A stretch of DNA of 64,000 nt from an uncultured bacterium (GCA_900547155.1 URFH01000006.1:15083-79082), one strand, 5' to 3'; counted from the first letter of the stretch, positions 44,736 through 54,476 are shown. Translations and numbers: made by a program. The notes: generated by a model not told the origin, from the sequence alone.

Positions 44736-45564
44736 TTCATTCGTAAACGCACTGAACACCCAAAAATCCACGTCAGACTGGATTGACGCTGTTTCAGAAA
44801 ACCTTATGAACATCTACACCCCCGGTTATCGCGAAACGCAGGCGTCGTTTCAGACATTTTTGGATTCGGCAATCATCGACGGGTTCAACAAAAAAACCGG
44901 ACAGGGAAAATCAATCCCCGGAACCTCAAATGAAAACGTATTTCTTGAGGGCGAGGGCTTTTTCACACTCAGACGCGACGACGGCAAGCTCGTTTATTCA
45001 AGGCTCGGTGAATTTACCTTCGACAAAGAGGGCGTTTACAGAAACCGCGACGGAATGGCTGTTCAAGGCTATATTTTGAACGACAAAGGCGAAATCATGC
45101 AGGGCACAAAGCCCATTGACGCCGATATTTACGCAGAAACCGGCATAAAAGGCGGTGCGGTCAACATTCCGACCACAAATATTAAGCTCTGGATTGACCC
45201 GAACAACGGAAAATACCTCGGAAAATACGATGAATTTGAAATCAAAGGCGAAGGAATCCTTTACGGTAAAGCTGACGGCGGAAAAACCGTTGTACCGTTG
45301 TACAAACTTGCGGTAATGAACTTCCACAATCCGGAAGGGCTTTATGAAGTCAAGCAGGGGCAGTTTATCCAGACCGAAGAATCCGGCTCGCCAGTTATTG
45401 GCAGAGGTGAAGTCCGCGGAGGGCTTTTGGAGATGTCAAACTGCGATTTCAAAGCGAATATCACGTATTATCAACAGGCTAAAATGCAGATGGACGTTGC
45501 AAACAAGATTATTTCGACGAACAAACAGCTTTTGCAGTCAATTCTTGACCTTATAAGTTCATAA
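44728..45564 (+). CDS. flagellar hook/basal-body protein (FlgE/FlgG type)
   Basis: A 278-residue axial protein. The ATG at 44728 follows AAGGAAAG and overlaps the FliK-like gene by eight bases; a longer frame from 44635 is rejected. N-terminal segment SENLMNIYTPGYRETQASFQ and C-terminal TYYQQAKMQMDVANKIISTNKQLLQ are the D0 coiled-coil ends of rod and hook proteins. The middle has FFTLRRDDGKLVYSRLGEFTFDKEG, a D1-like pattern. Which axial protein it is (FlgE, FlgF or FlgG) cannot be decided. A terminator follows. Confidence 0.85.
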   Translation: MNDSFVNALNTQKSTSDWIDAVSENLMNIYTPGYRETQASFQTFLDSAIIDGFNKKTGQGKSIPGTSNENVFLEGEGFFTLRRDDGKLVYSRLGEFTFDKEGVYRNRDGMAVQGYILNDKGEIMQGTKPIDADIYAETGIKGGAVNIPTTNIKLWIDPNNGKYLGKYDEFEIKGEGILYGKADGGKTVVPLYKLAVMNFHNPEGLYEVKQGQFIQTEESGSPVIGRGEVRGGLLEMSNCDFKANITYYQQAKMQMDVANKIISTNKQLLQSILDLISS

Positions 45565-45590
45565 TTCATAAATATCCTAATTTCATACGT

Positions 45591-45617
45591 CCCCTGCGGT
45601 TCGCGGGGGTTTTTATT
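45591..45617 (+). terminator. terminator of the flagellar operon
   Basis: CCCC(T)GCG pairs with CGCGGGG around GTT, followed by a TTTTTATT tract; 27 bases after the stop of the hook/rod gene. Confidence 0.75.
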
Positions 45618-45637
45618 ATAGGCGAAAATAAGGATTC

Positions 45638-46025
45638 CGGTGGGAACCACTGCGTTTTTCCCACCTTACGTCATTGTTATAAAAATGTAGGGTGGGAATA
45701 GCTTGCTTGAAATCGAGGGTTATTAATCAAGCGTTGCGGCGGTTCTCACCGATAGCACTCGTCAAGAAAAGTGCCGGTGGGAACCACTTCGTTTTTCCCA
45801 CCCTACGTCATTATTATAAAAATGTAGGGTGGGAATAGCTTGCTTGAAATCGAGGGTTATTAATCAGGCGTTGCGGCGGTTCCCACCGATAGCACTCGTC
45901 AAGAAAAGTGCTGGTGGGAACCACTTCATTTTTCCCGCCCTACGTCATTATTATAAAAATGTAGGGTGGGAATAGCTTGCTTGAAATCGAGGGTTATTAA
46001 TCAGGCGTTGCGGCGGTTCCCACCG
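45638..46025. repeat. three tandem 137-bp units with nested inverted repeats
   Basis: Units begin at 45638, 45775 and 45912, period exactly 137. In each, CGGTGGGAACC at the left and GGTTCCCACCG at the right form 11-bp terminal inverted repeats with small mismatches. Inside lies a 12-bp palindrome TTCCCACCCTAC / GTAGGGTGGGAA (45795-45806 and 45824-45835 in unit 2). The last unit overlaps the 3' end of the decarboxylase gene, so the first two units carry extra copies of its last ten codons. The inner palindrome could act as a bidirectional terminator. Confidence 0.9.
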
Positions 46026-47481
46026 ATAACACCTCAATATGCGTATATTCGTTCAAATACGGCAAATGCTCCTCGGTAATAAGCTCGCCCGGAAGCAAAA
46101 TTGAAATACCCGGAGGGCATTCGGCAATGACTTCGGCGCTTATTCTTCCAATAGCCTGCAATTTCGGAACGGTTTCTTTCTCACTGTAAAAAGCTTCTCT
46201 GGGATTCATAACGATTTTGGGCGTAATCATCGGCATGTGTTTGCGTTTTTCGATGTAATAAATATCAGAATAGCCTGCTGCCGCGATTTTTTCAATGCTG
46301 TTAATGAGATATTGGACTTCCTGCTTTGTGTTTCCGATATTTACAAGGAACAAAACGCCCTCGTCGCTTGCGGATTCAACTTCTATGCCAAAATCAATCT
46401 CAAGAATACTTTCGAGCCTTTTTCCGGAGAGCCCGTCGATTTTTATGAAGATTTTTGTTATATCGCGATTGTAATTTTCACAAGCCTCAAGGCAATGAAC
46501 GCCCGGAATTTTACCGAGTTTTTTTCTTATGTAAGAAGCAAACTGAATTGCGCGTTTTAGCTGCCTTTTGCCCCTTTTTGACTCAAGATTTGCACGCGCA
46601 GCGTCAAGGCTCGCCATCAAAAGCATTGAGGGGCTTGTTGTTTGAAGAAGCTGGAGCGCTTTTTCGATTTTTTCGCAATCAAATTTGGAACCTTTTGCAA
46701 TATGAAGCATTGAGCTTTGCGACATGCTGCCGCCGGTTTTGTGCAACGAATGCACAACCGCGTCAGCCCCCAAGTGCAGCGAAGAAACGGGCAGATTCTT
46801 GTTAAAATTCCACAAACAGCCGTGCGCCTCATCTACAATCAGAGGAACATCGTATTTTTTACAGATTTTTGCGATAGAAGCAATATCGCTCACAACCCCC
46901 TCATAAGTCGGGTTTGTAATCCAGACCATTGCGGCTTCGGGGTTTTCTTTTAATGCTTTTTCAATGCTCGAGGGTTCAATTTCGCCCCAAAGGCACCATT
47001 CTTCGAGCCGTTCAGGGCTGACCCAGACAGGTTCTGCGCCGGAAATTATCATTCCGGTTAAAATCGAGCGATGGCAGTTGCGGTTTACGATTACTTTTTG
47101 TCCTTTTTTCGTCAAACCCATTGCCAGAGAAAGATTTCCGATAGTTGAACCGCCCACGAGGAAAAATGTACGCTGAGCTCCGAAAGCCTGTGCGGCAAGC
47201 TCCTGCGCCTCTTTAATAGGGCCGGTTGCGGGGTGGAGAGTTCCAAGATTGTCAAATTCATCCGTCGTATCGAGCAAAAGTGCGCGGTTTCCGACTAATT
47301 TTTTGAACGGTGCGTAGGCTGCGTGGCCGCCTGTGTGGCCGGGGATGTGAAATTGCACCATCGGATTGTGGTAAAACTTTTCAAGAGCCTCGACCAGAGG
47401 CGCATGAACGCCTGTTTCATCTGATTCCTGGCGTTTTTTTAACGCTTTATGTGTTTTTATCTTTTGTTTCGTTTTTAACAT
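45997..47481 (-). CDS. Orn/Lys/Arg decarboxylase-family PLP enzyme
   Basis: A 494-residue, fold-type I PLP enzyme. IPGHTGGHAAYAPFKKL is the family N-terminal signature. PLP contacts DEAHG and the Schiff-base lysine motif HSLHKTGGSMSQSS are present. A C-terminal domain follows (CPPGISILLPGELIT). The family decarboxylates arginine, lysine or ornithine; arginine is most common for this short version in Gram-positive bacteria and cyanobacteria, feeding polyamine synthesis, but I cannot fix the substrate. Its last codons lie inside the tandem repeat at 45638-46025. Confidence 0.9.
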   Translation of the reverse strand: MLKTKQKIKTHKALKKRQESDETGVHAPLVEALEKFYHNPMVQFHIPGHTGGHAAYAPFKKLVGNRALLLDTTDEFDNLGTLHPATGPIKEAQELAAQAFGAQRTFFLVGGSTIGNLSLAMGLTKKGQKVIVNRNCHRSILTGMIISGAEPVWVSPERLEEWCLWGEIEPSSIEKALKENPEAAMVWITNPTYEGVVSDIASIAKICKKYDVPLIVDEAHGCLWNFNKNLPVSSLHLGADAVVHSLHKTGGSMSQSSMLHIAKGSKFDCEKIEKALQLLQTTSPSMLLMASLDAARANLESKRGKRQLKRAIQFASYIRKKLGKIPGVHCLEACENYNRDITKIFIKIDGLSGKRLESILEIDFGIEVESASDEGVLFLVNIGNTKQEVQYLINSIEKIAAAGYSDIYYIEKRKHMPMITPKIVMNPREAFYSEKETVPKLQAIGRISAEVIAECPPGISILLPGELITEEHLPYLNEYTHIEVLSVGTAATPD

Positions 47482-47672
47482 CTAGCATAAAATCTCCGGA
47501 TGAATATTGCCTTTAACAATTTACTACAAAATCGGTAATTTTTACACCTGCTTTTGCACGATGTTAACAATAAGTACAAAGAACAATAAAATTTTCCGCT
47601 CATGGCGGGATTTGTATAGATTTTGTTACATAAGCCCGTTTTTTTGCTAAAATACAAAAAAAGAATGGAATT

Positions 47673-50048
47673 ATGCAAAGAACAGCGCTGACGATTTTAA
47701 TTTCTATATTTTATATCGCAGGTATTACGGGCTATTTGACCGGATTGGTTATTCCGTGCGCGCTGGCTTGCGCGGGAGTGCTGATTTTTGCAGTTTTGAA
47801 AGAAAAAATCGCCCCGAAACGCGCCATGATAATTTACCTGTTTTTTGCGATTGCGCTTTTGAACTGCCATTTTCAAATTAAAAATTCCGACGCACTTTCA
47901 AAACTCGCGCCGTCAAAAGGCACAATTTCCGGCACAATCATCTCAATTCCAACCACAAACAAGCCCGAAAGCACAAAATTTTATCTAAAAGTCAAATCAG
48001 CCGAATTCGGCAAAGAAAAATACGAAAATTTGAACTCAAAAACCATTGTAACAATCAAGGACAGGCGTGAAAATTATGAAAAGCTGAAAATCGGCGACAA
48101 TATTGAAATTACCGGCAAACTTCGCCAGCCGATGAAAGCGCTGAACCCGTTACAGTTTGATTATCGAAAATATTTGAAATACAACAAAACTTTTTCAACG
48201 TTTTACGCAAATGCAGGCTACTGGAAAATCGCGTCCGAGCCGGATTCTTTCGGGTGGAGCTTTCTTCAAAATCTCAACAACAAACGGCAGGAAATCATCA
48301 ACATTCACAAAAAATACATGAAAAGCCCGAACATTGAGGTGCTCGGAGGGATAGTTTTTGGTGATGACGCAATAAATCCGCCGGATTATATCAGACATTC
48401 GTTTATAAATTCCGGTTTGCTGCATATTCTTGCAGCTTCGGGGATGAATGTTTCTATTATTTTCGGAATCTGGTTCTTCATAGGTTCGCGCCTAAGACTG
48501 AATTTCAGGTTGAATATTCTTATCGGTGCCGGACTGGTGCTGGTTTATACGCTGATGACAGGGATGGGCGCTTCTGTTTTGAGAGCGGCTTTGATGATAG
48601 AATTCGTGCTTTTCGGAAAACTTATTGACCGAAATGCCGACGGCGTCGCACTTTTGTTCTTTGTTGCCCTTGTTTTGCTCCTTTACAACCCTGCAATGAT
48701 TATGGAAGTAGGATTTCAGCTGTCATTTCTTGTAACTTTTGCGCTGATGTACATTTGTCCACCGGTTCTGGGGCGGATTGAAAATAAAATTGCAGAATTT
48801 CTTGGCGGCACGGTGCTGATACCGATGGTTGCGCAGTTTTGGGCAGCACCAATTCAGATGTTTTATTTCAACAATTTTGCGACCTATTCAATTTTGGCAA
48901 ACATATTAATAACGCCTTTTATTATGATAATAAGCTTTCTTGGCTTTGCCGCCTCGATTCTGGCGATGATTCCGCCGGTTGCGGACAGGGTTTGTATGCT
49001 TTTTGATTTTATTTTGAACCCCGTAGTGAGCGGACTTGTGAATATTTCGGATTTCTTCTCAAATCTGCCGCATTCACTGCTGATTACGCCTCATCCGGGG
49101 CTGATTCAAATTGGTTTTTACTACGGTGCGCTTTTGAGTATCGGCTATTTGATTCGCAAAGGCGAGAAAAACATAAAATGGATGGCAATTTCACTTGTTG
49201 TGCTGGTGATTTTCGGGCTTTCCCTGATAAAATTCGACAACGGAAAATGCGAAATCCTCGCTTTTTCGGTGGGAAATGCCGATAGCTTCCTCATCAAAAC
49301 GCCCCAAAAACAATATGTCCTAATTGACACGTCACACGGGGCTTTTGGCGGAGGATTTTCTCAGGCGGACGCAATAATCAACAAATATCTCAAAGATAAC
49401 GGCATAAAACTGGATTTGATGATACTTACACACTTTGATTCCGACCATTCGGGCGGTGCAGTCGACGTTTTGAAAGTTATCAAAACCAAAAAAGTCCTGA
49501 TAACCGAAAACAAACCCGATACAAAAACCGCTCATGCGCTGATGGATTACCTTAACAGCGAAAAAGTTGATTATTCCATAGCGAAAAACAACGAAATAGT
49601 GCTTAAAGAGTCCGATTTGACTGTGACAACCTACGTTTCGCACATAAAAGAAAATGACAACGAAAACTCTGTAATTACGCTTTTAAAGTACAAAGATTTT
49701 GACATGCTTTTTATGGGCGACGGTTCCACAAGAAGCTACGGAAAAATAAAATCCGGTTTGCCGCCTGATATCGACATACTCAAGGTCGGTCACCATGGTG
49801 CAAAGAACACAGTGAACCGCGAAATGCTCAAAAACACAGAATTTGCGGTGATTTCAACAGGATTCAACGCATACGGCCACCCTGCGCCCGTAACAATGAA
49901 CAAACTCAGAGAAAACGGGGTCGGAATTCTGCGCACAGACAGCCTGAACGCGCTAAAAATCGCCACAGACGGGGAAAATTACCGCATATTCAGCTACAAT
50001 CCCGATAAAAAGCAGTTCAAAAAGCTTTTGAGCCAGACTGCGCATTAG
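47673..50048 (+). CDS. comEC: ComEC/Rec2 DNA-uptake channel protein
   Basis: Inner-membrane channel for single-stranded DNA during natural transformation. The 791-residue protein has an N-terminal membrane pair, an OB-like DUF4131 region (residues ~80-170), the competence domain with HILAASGMNVSIIF and about seven helices, and a C-terminal metallo-beta-lactamase-like domain with LTHFDSDHSGG and KVGHHGAKN. All domains are intact, so DNA uptake may be functional. No other com genes are adjacent. It overlaps the convergent flavoprotein by four bases. Confidence 0.94.
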   Translation: MQRTALTILISIFYIAGITGYLTGLVIPCALACAGVLIFAVLKEKIAPKRAMIIYLFFAIALLNCHFQIKNSDALSKLAPSKGTISGTIISIPTTNKPESTKFYLKVKSAEFGKEKYENLNSKTIVTIKDRRENYEKLKIGDNIEITGKLRQPMKALNPLQFDYRKYLKYNKTFSTFYANAGYWKIASEPDSFGWSFLQNLNNKRQEIINIHKKYMKSPNIEVLGGIVFGDDAINPPDYIRHSFINSGLLHILAASGMNVSIIFGIWFFIGSRLRLNFRLNILIGAGLVLVYTLMTGMGASVLRAALMIEFVLFGKLIDRNADGVALLFFVALVLLLYNPAMIMEVGFQLSFLVTFALMYICPPVLGRIENKIAEFLGGTVLIPMVAQFWAAPIQMFYFNNFATYSILANILITPFIMIISFLGFAASILAMIPPVADRVCMLFDFILNPVVSGLVNISDFFSNLPHSLLITPHPGLIQIGFYYGALLSIGYLIRKGEKNIKWMAISLVVLVIFGLSLIKFDNGKCEILAFSVGNADSFLIKTPQKQYVLIDTSHGAFGGGFSQADAIINKYLKDNGIKLDLMILTHFDSDHSGGAVDVLKVIKTKKVLITENKPDTKTAHALMDYLNSEKVDYSIAKNNEIVLKESDLTVTTYVSHIKENDNENSVITLLKYKDFDMLFMGDGSTRSYGKIKSGLPPDIDILKVGHHGAKNTVNREMLKNTEFAVISTGFNAYGHPAPVTMNKLRENGVGILRTDSLNALKIATDGENYRIFSYNPDKKQFKKLLSQTAH

Positions 50049-51256
50049 AGCTGATATTTCAGCGCACTGCCGGCAACAAATCCGGTTGACCAGCAGTTCT
50101 GGAGGTTAAAACCGCCGCAAAGTCCGTCAATATCAAGCAATTCCCCGCAAAAATACAGATTTTTTACGATTTTTGATTCCATTGTTTTAGAATTTACTTC
50201 ATTCAGGCAAACTCCGCCCGCAGTAACGATTTCGCCGCCTTTCAGCGGGGCAGTAACGTTTAATTTAAGTTCCGTCAGCGCTTTCGAGAGTTTCTGGCGT
50301 TCGGTTTTGTTCAGCTGGCCGGATTTTTTGTTGTGAGCAATGGACTCATGCCCGAGAATCAAATCACAAAAGCGTTTCGGCGCAAAATTGCACAGTACGT
50401 TTGAAATATCCTTTTTTGCTTCGTTATTTAAGATTTTGGAAAAAGATTTGTCAAATTCTTCAAAATTCTGCCCTGAAATATTGAAAATAACCTCCAATGG
50501 CGCATTTTTCGAGTAATCACAATACGCGCAGAGCGAAGAAATCTTAAAAACCAGAGGGCCGGAGATTCCGTTATGCGTAAACAGCAAATCCCCGCTCAAA
50601 TCGCGGATTTTAGCCGCCGGAACCGAAGCGCGGACGTTTTTTATGCTCAAACCGGCAAGTTCTGTTAAAAATTCCTCCTGAATTTTTAGCCCGCAAAGCG
50701 CAGGTCTAAGCTCAACAACGGCATGCCCGAGCCCGCGTGCGATTTCATGCCCCGCACCCCGCCCGCCTGTGGCAAGAATCACCGCGTCAAAGGCATTTTC
50801 CCCGTTAGAGGTTTCGACAATGAACTTTGCGCCCGATTTTTTGACGGATTTTACCCCGGATTTCACGATTTTTATATTTTTTGCGGTGTTTAGTCTTTTT
50901 AAAAGCGCGTTTCTGACCTCTTGCGACGAATTGCACTGCGGAAAAACCCTCATATCCTCCTGCGTGTAAGTTTTTACGCCGATTTTTTCAAAAAATTCAA
51001 TTGTGTCAGCGGTAGAGAATTTAGACAAAACAGAATATAAGAATTTTTCGCCTCTGGGGAAATTTGCGGCAAGCGCTTTTAAATCGAATTCAAAATGAGC
51101 GAGATTGCAACGTCCGCCGCCCGTGGGGAGGAGCGTTTTCAGCGGGTCGTTTTTTTCGTAAATTGTTATTGAATTATTCGGGTTTTCAGCTGCGAAAATT
51201 GCGGCGAAAACGCCCGCAGGGCCGGCTCCGGCAATGGCAATATTAAATCGGGGCAT
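50045..51256 (-). CDS. HI0933/YhiN-family FAD-dependent oxidoreductase
   Basis: A 403-residue flavoprotein. It opens with the Rossmann motif FNIAIAGAGPAGVFAAIFAAE (positions 3-23), followed by GGGRCNLAH and a second nucleotide motif ILATGGRGAG. The C-terminus has YFCGELLDIDGLCGGFNLQ, the BaiN/YhiN signature. Physiological substrate is not established for the family. The ATG at 51256 overlaps the folK stop by 14 bases; the longer frame to 51307 lies inside folK and is rejected. Confidence 0.9.
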   Translation of the reverse strand: MPRFNIAIAGAGPAGVFAAIFAAENPNNSITIYEKNDPLKTLLPTGGGRCNLAHFEFDLKALAANFPRGEKFLYSVLSKFSTADTIEFFEKIGVKTYTQEDMRVFPQCNSSQEVRNALLKRLNTAKNIKIVKSGVKSVKKSGAKFIVETSNGENAFDAVILATGGRGAGHEIARGLGHAVVELRPALCGLKIQEEFLTELAGLSIKNVRASVPAAKIRDLSGDLLFTHNGISGPLVFKISSLCAYCDYSKNAPLEVIFNISGQNFEEFDKSFSKILNNEAKKDISNVLCNFAPKRFCDLILGHESIAHNKKSGQLNKTERQKLSKALTELKLNVTAPLKGGEIVTAGGVCLNEVNSKTMESKIVKNLYFCGELLDIDGLCGGFNLQNCWSTGFVAGSALKYQL

Positions 51257-51755
51257 TTGGTCTTGTTCCGTAAAGATAAACGTCCTCGACCTCTTCAAGG
51301 TCGTCATAAATCTGTGAAATTGTTTTATTAATCACCGGATGCACAAAGTCAGGAATCAATTCCAGCATGGGAACGAGCACAAAAGCGCGTTTGTGCATAT
51401 GTTTGTGGGGGATTGTGAGTTTTTCGGTATTAATTATTTCTTTTCCGTAAAAAATTATGTCCGCGTCAATCACCCTTTCGCCCCAGCGCACCTCGACAGT
51501 CCGGTCGCGGCCGAGAAAACTTTCTATTTCCTGACATTTTGCGAGGAGTTCCTGCGGGTTGAGCGAGGTTTTCATTTCCACAATGATATTCAGGAACCAG
51601 TTTTGCTCTTTATAACCCCATGGCTCGGTTTCATAAAGCGCAGAGGTGCGGATTATGTCGCAGCTGTCCGACAGTGAGAACAAATTCACTGCATTTTGGA
51701 TCAGGTTGAACCTGTCACCCATATTCGAGCCCAAGCACAGATAAACAATAGCCAT
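51243..51755 (-). CDS. folK: HPPK, 6-hydroxymethyl-dihydropterin pyrophosphokinase
   Basis: Activates hydroxymethyldihydropterin for folate synthesis. The 170-residue protein shows VYLCLGSNMGDRFNLI, YETEPWGYKEQNWFLN, LGRDRTVEVRWGERVIDADIIFYG (with the RW-G-R-x-ID-DI active-site signature) and IPHKHMHKRAFVLVP. Full length, single-domain. No folP or folB is adjacent; it is cotranscribed with the flavoprotein. Confidence 0.95.
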   Translation of the reverse strand: MAIVYLCLGSNMGDRFNLIQNAVNLFSLSDSCDIIRTSALYETEPWGYKEQNWFLNIIVEMKTSLNPQELLAKCQEIESFLGRDRTVEVRWGERVIDADIIFYGKEIINTEKLTIPHKHMHKRAFVLVPMLELIPDFVHPVINKTISQIYDDLEEVEDVYLYGTRPNAPI

Positions 51756-51813
51756 GGTTATATTTTATAATTTTTTCACAAATTTTACAACTTTTTGTCA
51801 ACTCTTTGCAACA

Positions 51814-51840
51814 AAAAACCGCCCTTTTCGAGCGGTTTTT
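51814..51840 (-). terminator. terminator of the SLH-domain gene
   Basis: AAAAACCGC/GCGGTTTTT stem around CCTTTTCGA, followed on the minus strand by a T-rich stretch; 17 bases after the stop at 51858. Confidence 0.85.
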
Positions 51841-51857
51841 GAGTATTTAATTAGAAA

Positions 51858-53129
51858 TTACTGTTCGTTGTATATGCTCAAATCCTCTGTAAGCTCAATA
51901 TAAACCGAATCATGCGTATCTGCTTTGTAAGCAAGCCCCGGAGTAACAAGTCCGGCAATCAACCCCACGCCGGCACCAACAGGCAGACCGATTGCTACGC
52001 CTGTGCCGTAATTGTGAGGGTTAGGGATAGAAGCAAAGCCCACGCTGGCGCCGGTACCAATAGCAGCGCCGCCTGCTGTATAGGCTGCGACTTTTCCGAT
52101 TGTTTTGAGCTTGCTGGCAGTCAAAACACCGTCATTATCAATAACGCGGCCGGCAACAGTAACATTTTGGCCGTTCGGAGTGGTCAAATCTTTGAAAGTC
52201 ACCGTAACTTTTGCGTTTTTGTTGAATTTTTTCTGAGGCTCAAGCGTTTGAACGTATCCTGCGAGAGTAGTGTTTGCAGGAACAACGAGGGTGCCTTCTT
52301 TTGTGAATACGTTGTCTTTAAAAGTAAAGTTTACGGCAGAACCTACGTCAGATTTGCTTGAATTGTATTTTTCAGCAAAATTTACTTTCAAAACATTGCC
52401 TGCGAGAATGATTTTTCTCATATTTGTGATTGTAACTTCATTTGTAGCCGCTTTATCACTAATATTGAGGTGTTCTGTGCCGAGGATTTCTTCTTTCGGC
52501 GGAACATATTCATCTTTAACCGCATTGAGTTTATTTTTCAATTTATAAAGAATTACAGCAGCTTCTGCTCTGTCGAGGTTTTTGTTCGGAAGCAGTTTTT
52601 GCGCGTCCGGATAGTTTACATAGATATCCAGTTCGATTGATTTAGCAAACTGGTTTTTAACCCATGCAGGAACATCTTTTGCGTCAGTAAACTGATTCAA
52701 AACATTAACATCTTTAACTTCGTCTTTAGTAATATGGCTGATGATGGAAGCGACTTCGGATTTTGTAATGTTCGCGTCCGGTCTGAAAGTGCCGTCAGGG
52801 TATCCGTAAATCAGCCCCATTGAATCAGATTTCAAAATGTCGTCATAGTAGGGTGATTCGGAGTTCACATCGCTGAATTTGTTTTCAACTGCGGACGCTT
52901 CAAGAGCATGCCCGAGCGCTCTGAGCAGCATTGAGTTAAATTCTGCTCTTTTTACCTCTTTTTCAGGCTGGAAAGAGCCGTCATCGTAAAGGCTGATAAT
53001 TCCGTCATTTACGCAGGACGAAATTTCTTTTTCAGCCCAAAATTCATCTGATACATCCGTTCCCACTGCCGCTAAAACATTTCCGGCGGTAAGAATGAAA
53101 ATCAATAAACCCGCTAAAAACTTTTTCAT
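51858..53129 (-). CDS. exported S-layer-homology (SLH) domain protein
   Basis: A 423-residue envelope protein. Signal peptide MKKFLAGLLIFILTAGNVLA (cleavage near 20). Three SLH repeats follow (FWAEKEISSCVNDGIISLY..., YYDDILKSDSMGLIYGYPDG..., WVKNQFAKSIELDIYVNYPDA...), ending about residue 200. SLH domains bind cell-wall polymers. The C-terminal half is beta-like with KVTVTFKDLTTPNGQ, then a Gly-rich hydrophobic block (AYTAGGAAIGTGASVGFA, GLPVGAGVGLIAGLVTPG). That block could be a membrane or aggregation segment. It is monocistronic with its own terminator. Confidence 0.9.
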   Translation of the reverse strand: MKKFLAGLLIFILTAGNVLAAVGTDVSDEFWAEKEISSCVNDGIISLYDDGSFQPEKEVKRAEFNSMLLRALGHALEASAVENKFSDVNSESPYYDDILKSDSMGLIYGYPDGTFRPDANITKSEVASIISHITKDEVKDVNVLNQFTDAKDVPAWVKNQFAKSIELDIYVNYPDAQKLLPNKNLDRAEAAVILYKLKNKLNAVKDEYVPPKEEILGTEHLNISDKAATNEVTITNMRKIILAGNVLKVNFAEKYNSSKSDVGSAVNFTFKDNVFTKEGTLVVPANTTLAGYVQTLEPQKKFNKNAKVTVTFKDLTTPNGQNVTVAGRVIDNDGVLTASKLKTIGKVAAYTAGGAAIGTGASVGFASIPNPHNYGTGVAIGLPVGAGVGLIAGLVTPGLAYKADTHDSVYIELTEDLSIYNEQ

Positions 53130-53271
53130 CTATTCATCTCCCTTAGTACTTAGTTTTCAAATATTACTTATAATAAGAATATCACCCCTGCGGCTTTTTG
53201 TAAACTTTTTTGAATTTTTGTGGATTTAGGCGCGAAAAGAGTGGGCTCGCAGGGCAAGAGAGCAGAAAATT

Positions 53272-53410
53272 CCCTCTCCGATGGGAGCGAATGCGAGCCG
53301 AGGCTGAAGCGATTCGCCTACGCGAATCGCATAATGCCGTTTAATGCGAACATTCAAGACAGAGGGTGCCCGAAGGGCGGGTGATGGCTTGCCCATTAGG
53401 GAAAAACAGG
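53272..53410. repeat. GC-rich dispersed repeat, copy 1
   Basis: Starts CCCTCTCCGATGGGAGCGAA, continues with GCGAGCCGAGGCTGAAGCG and a perfect hairpin GCGATTCGC-CTAC-GCGAATCGC (53309-53330). It then runs ATGCCGTTTAATGCGAACAT to AGAGGGTGCCCG and TAGGGAAAAACAG. Related copies lie at 55964-56138, 63950-64000 and, inverted and rearranged, at 31919-32071. It fills most of the 370-base gap before holA, where no gene is supportable. Confidence 0.8.
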
Positions 53411-53501
53411 CCTTGACCGAAATATCCGATTTCAAGACATCAAAACACAAAAGAAAACATCTCCCGCGCCCCCGACAGAAACATTGTGATACAATATTCG
53501 T

Positions 53502-54476
53502 ATGCTAGATTTCTTTTTCGGACAGGAAGAATTTAATATTGAGGCGGAGCTGGAAAAACTCAAGGCCAAAACCGTTGATAAGGCGTTTTTGTCAACAAAT
53601 TACAAGGTAAAAGACAACCCTGCGCCGCAGGAAATCATTGAACTTTTGAGAACACCGCCGTTGATGTTCGGAAAAGTGCTCGCTGTCGTGAATTGCGAAA
53701 AATACTTTATCGACGCAGGAAAAGGCAAGGTAAATTTTGACGACAAAGAAATTGCAGCGCTCGAATCCGCACTGCAAACCGTCGCTGAATCGCTCCATGT
53801 GGTTTTTGTATGCAGAATTGAACGCGATAGCAGCAAAAAAATAGACACCAGAAGAAAACTCTACAAAACCATCGCAAAATACGCTAAACCAAAAGAATTT
53901 CCGGAGTTTAAAGCGTATCAGTCCGAATTGAGAACTTGGATTCAAAAACATGCCCGTACAAAAGACCTGATTATGAGCACGGATGTGATAAATTACCTGA
54001 TTGAGCGGCTGGGAACGAACCTGAGGGTTATGGATAACGAACTTGAAAAGTTAAAACTCCTGATTTATCCGGAAAAAACCGTTAAAAAAGAGGACATAAA
54101 AAAGATTTGCGCCCAAACGGAAAATATTTTTATAATGACGGATTATATCCTTGAGGGGCGCAGGGATTTGGCGCTTAACGAGTATCAAAAACTATGCGCG
54201 CAAAAACATTATCTTGAAATTCTTGCTGTTTTGCAGACGAATTTTTCAAGGCTGCTCAACATAAAAATCGATTCAATGAAAATGTCACCCTTTGAAATCG
54301 CCTCAAAACTGCATGTTCCGGAATTTATTGTAAAAAAACAGATGGCAAAACTTAAAGATGTTCCTCTGGAGCGGCTGATTCAGATAAAAAGCAATCTTTT
54401 GACCGCAGAAACAAGGATAAAAACGGGTGAAATCGGGTTTTACGACCTGCCTGTGGAAATGGCGGTGATGAGCTGA
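53502..54476 (+). CDS. holA: DNA polymerase III delta subunit
   Basis: Opens the sliding clamp in the clamp loader. The 324-residue protein begins MLDFFFGQEEFNIEAEL, the family N-terminal pattern, with LLRTPPLMFGKVLAVVNCE and AQTENIFIMTDYILEGRRDLAL further on. It lacks a functional P-loop as expected for delta. Its stop overlaps the ATG of holB (TGATG), so the two clamp-loader arms are cotranslated. Confidence 0.9.
   Translation: MLDFFFGQEEFNIEAELEKLKAKTVDKAFLSTNYKVKDNPAPQEIIELLRTPPLMFGKVLAVVNCEKYFIDAGKGKVNFDDKEIAALESALQTVAESLHVVFVCRIERDSSKKIDTRRKLYKTIAKYAKPKEFPEFKAYQSELRTWIQKHARTKDLIMSTDVINYLIERLGTNLRVMDNELEKLKLLIYPEKTVKKEDIKKICAQTENIFIMTDYILEGRRDLALNEYQKLCAQKHYLEILAVLQTNFSRLLNIKIDSMKMSPFEIASKLHVPEFIVKKQMAKLKDVPLERLIQIKSNLLTAETRIKTGEIGFYDLPVEMAVMS

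Noticed and set aside
45638..46025. Possible CRISPR array because of regular repeats
   Set aside because: The whole 137-base unit repeats, without unique spacers, and it overlaps a coding end; no cas genes are present.
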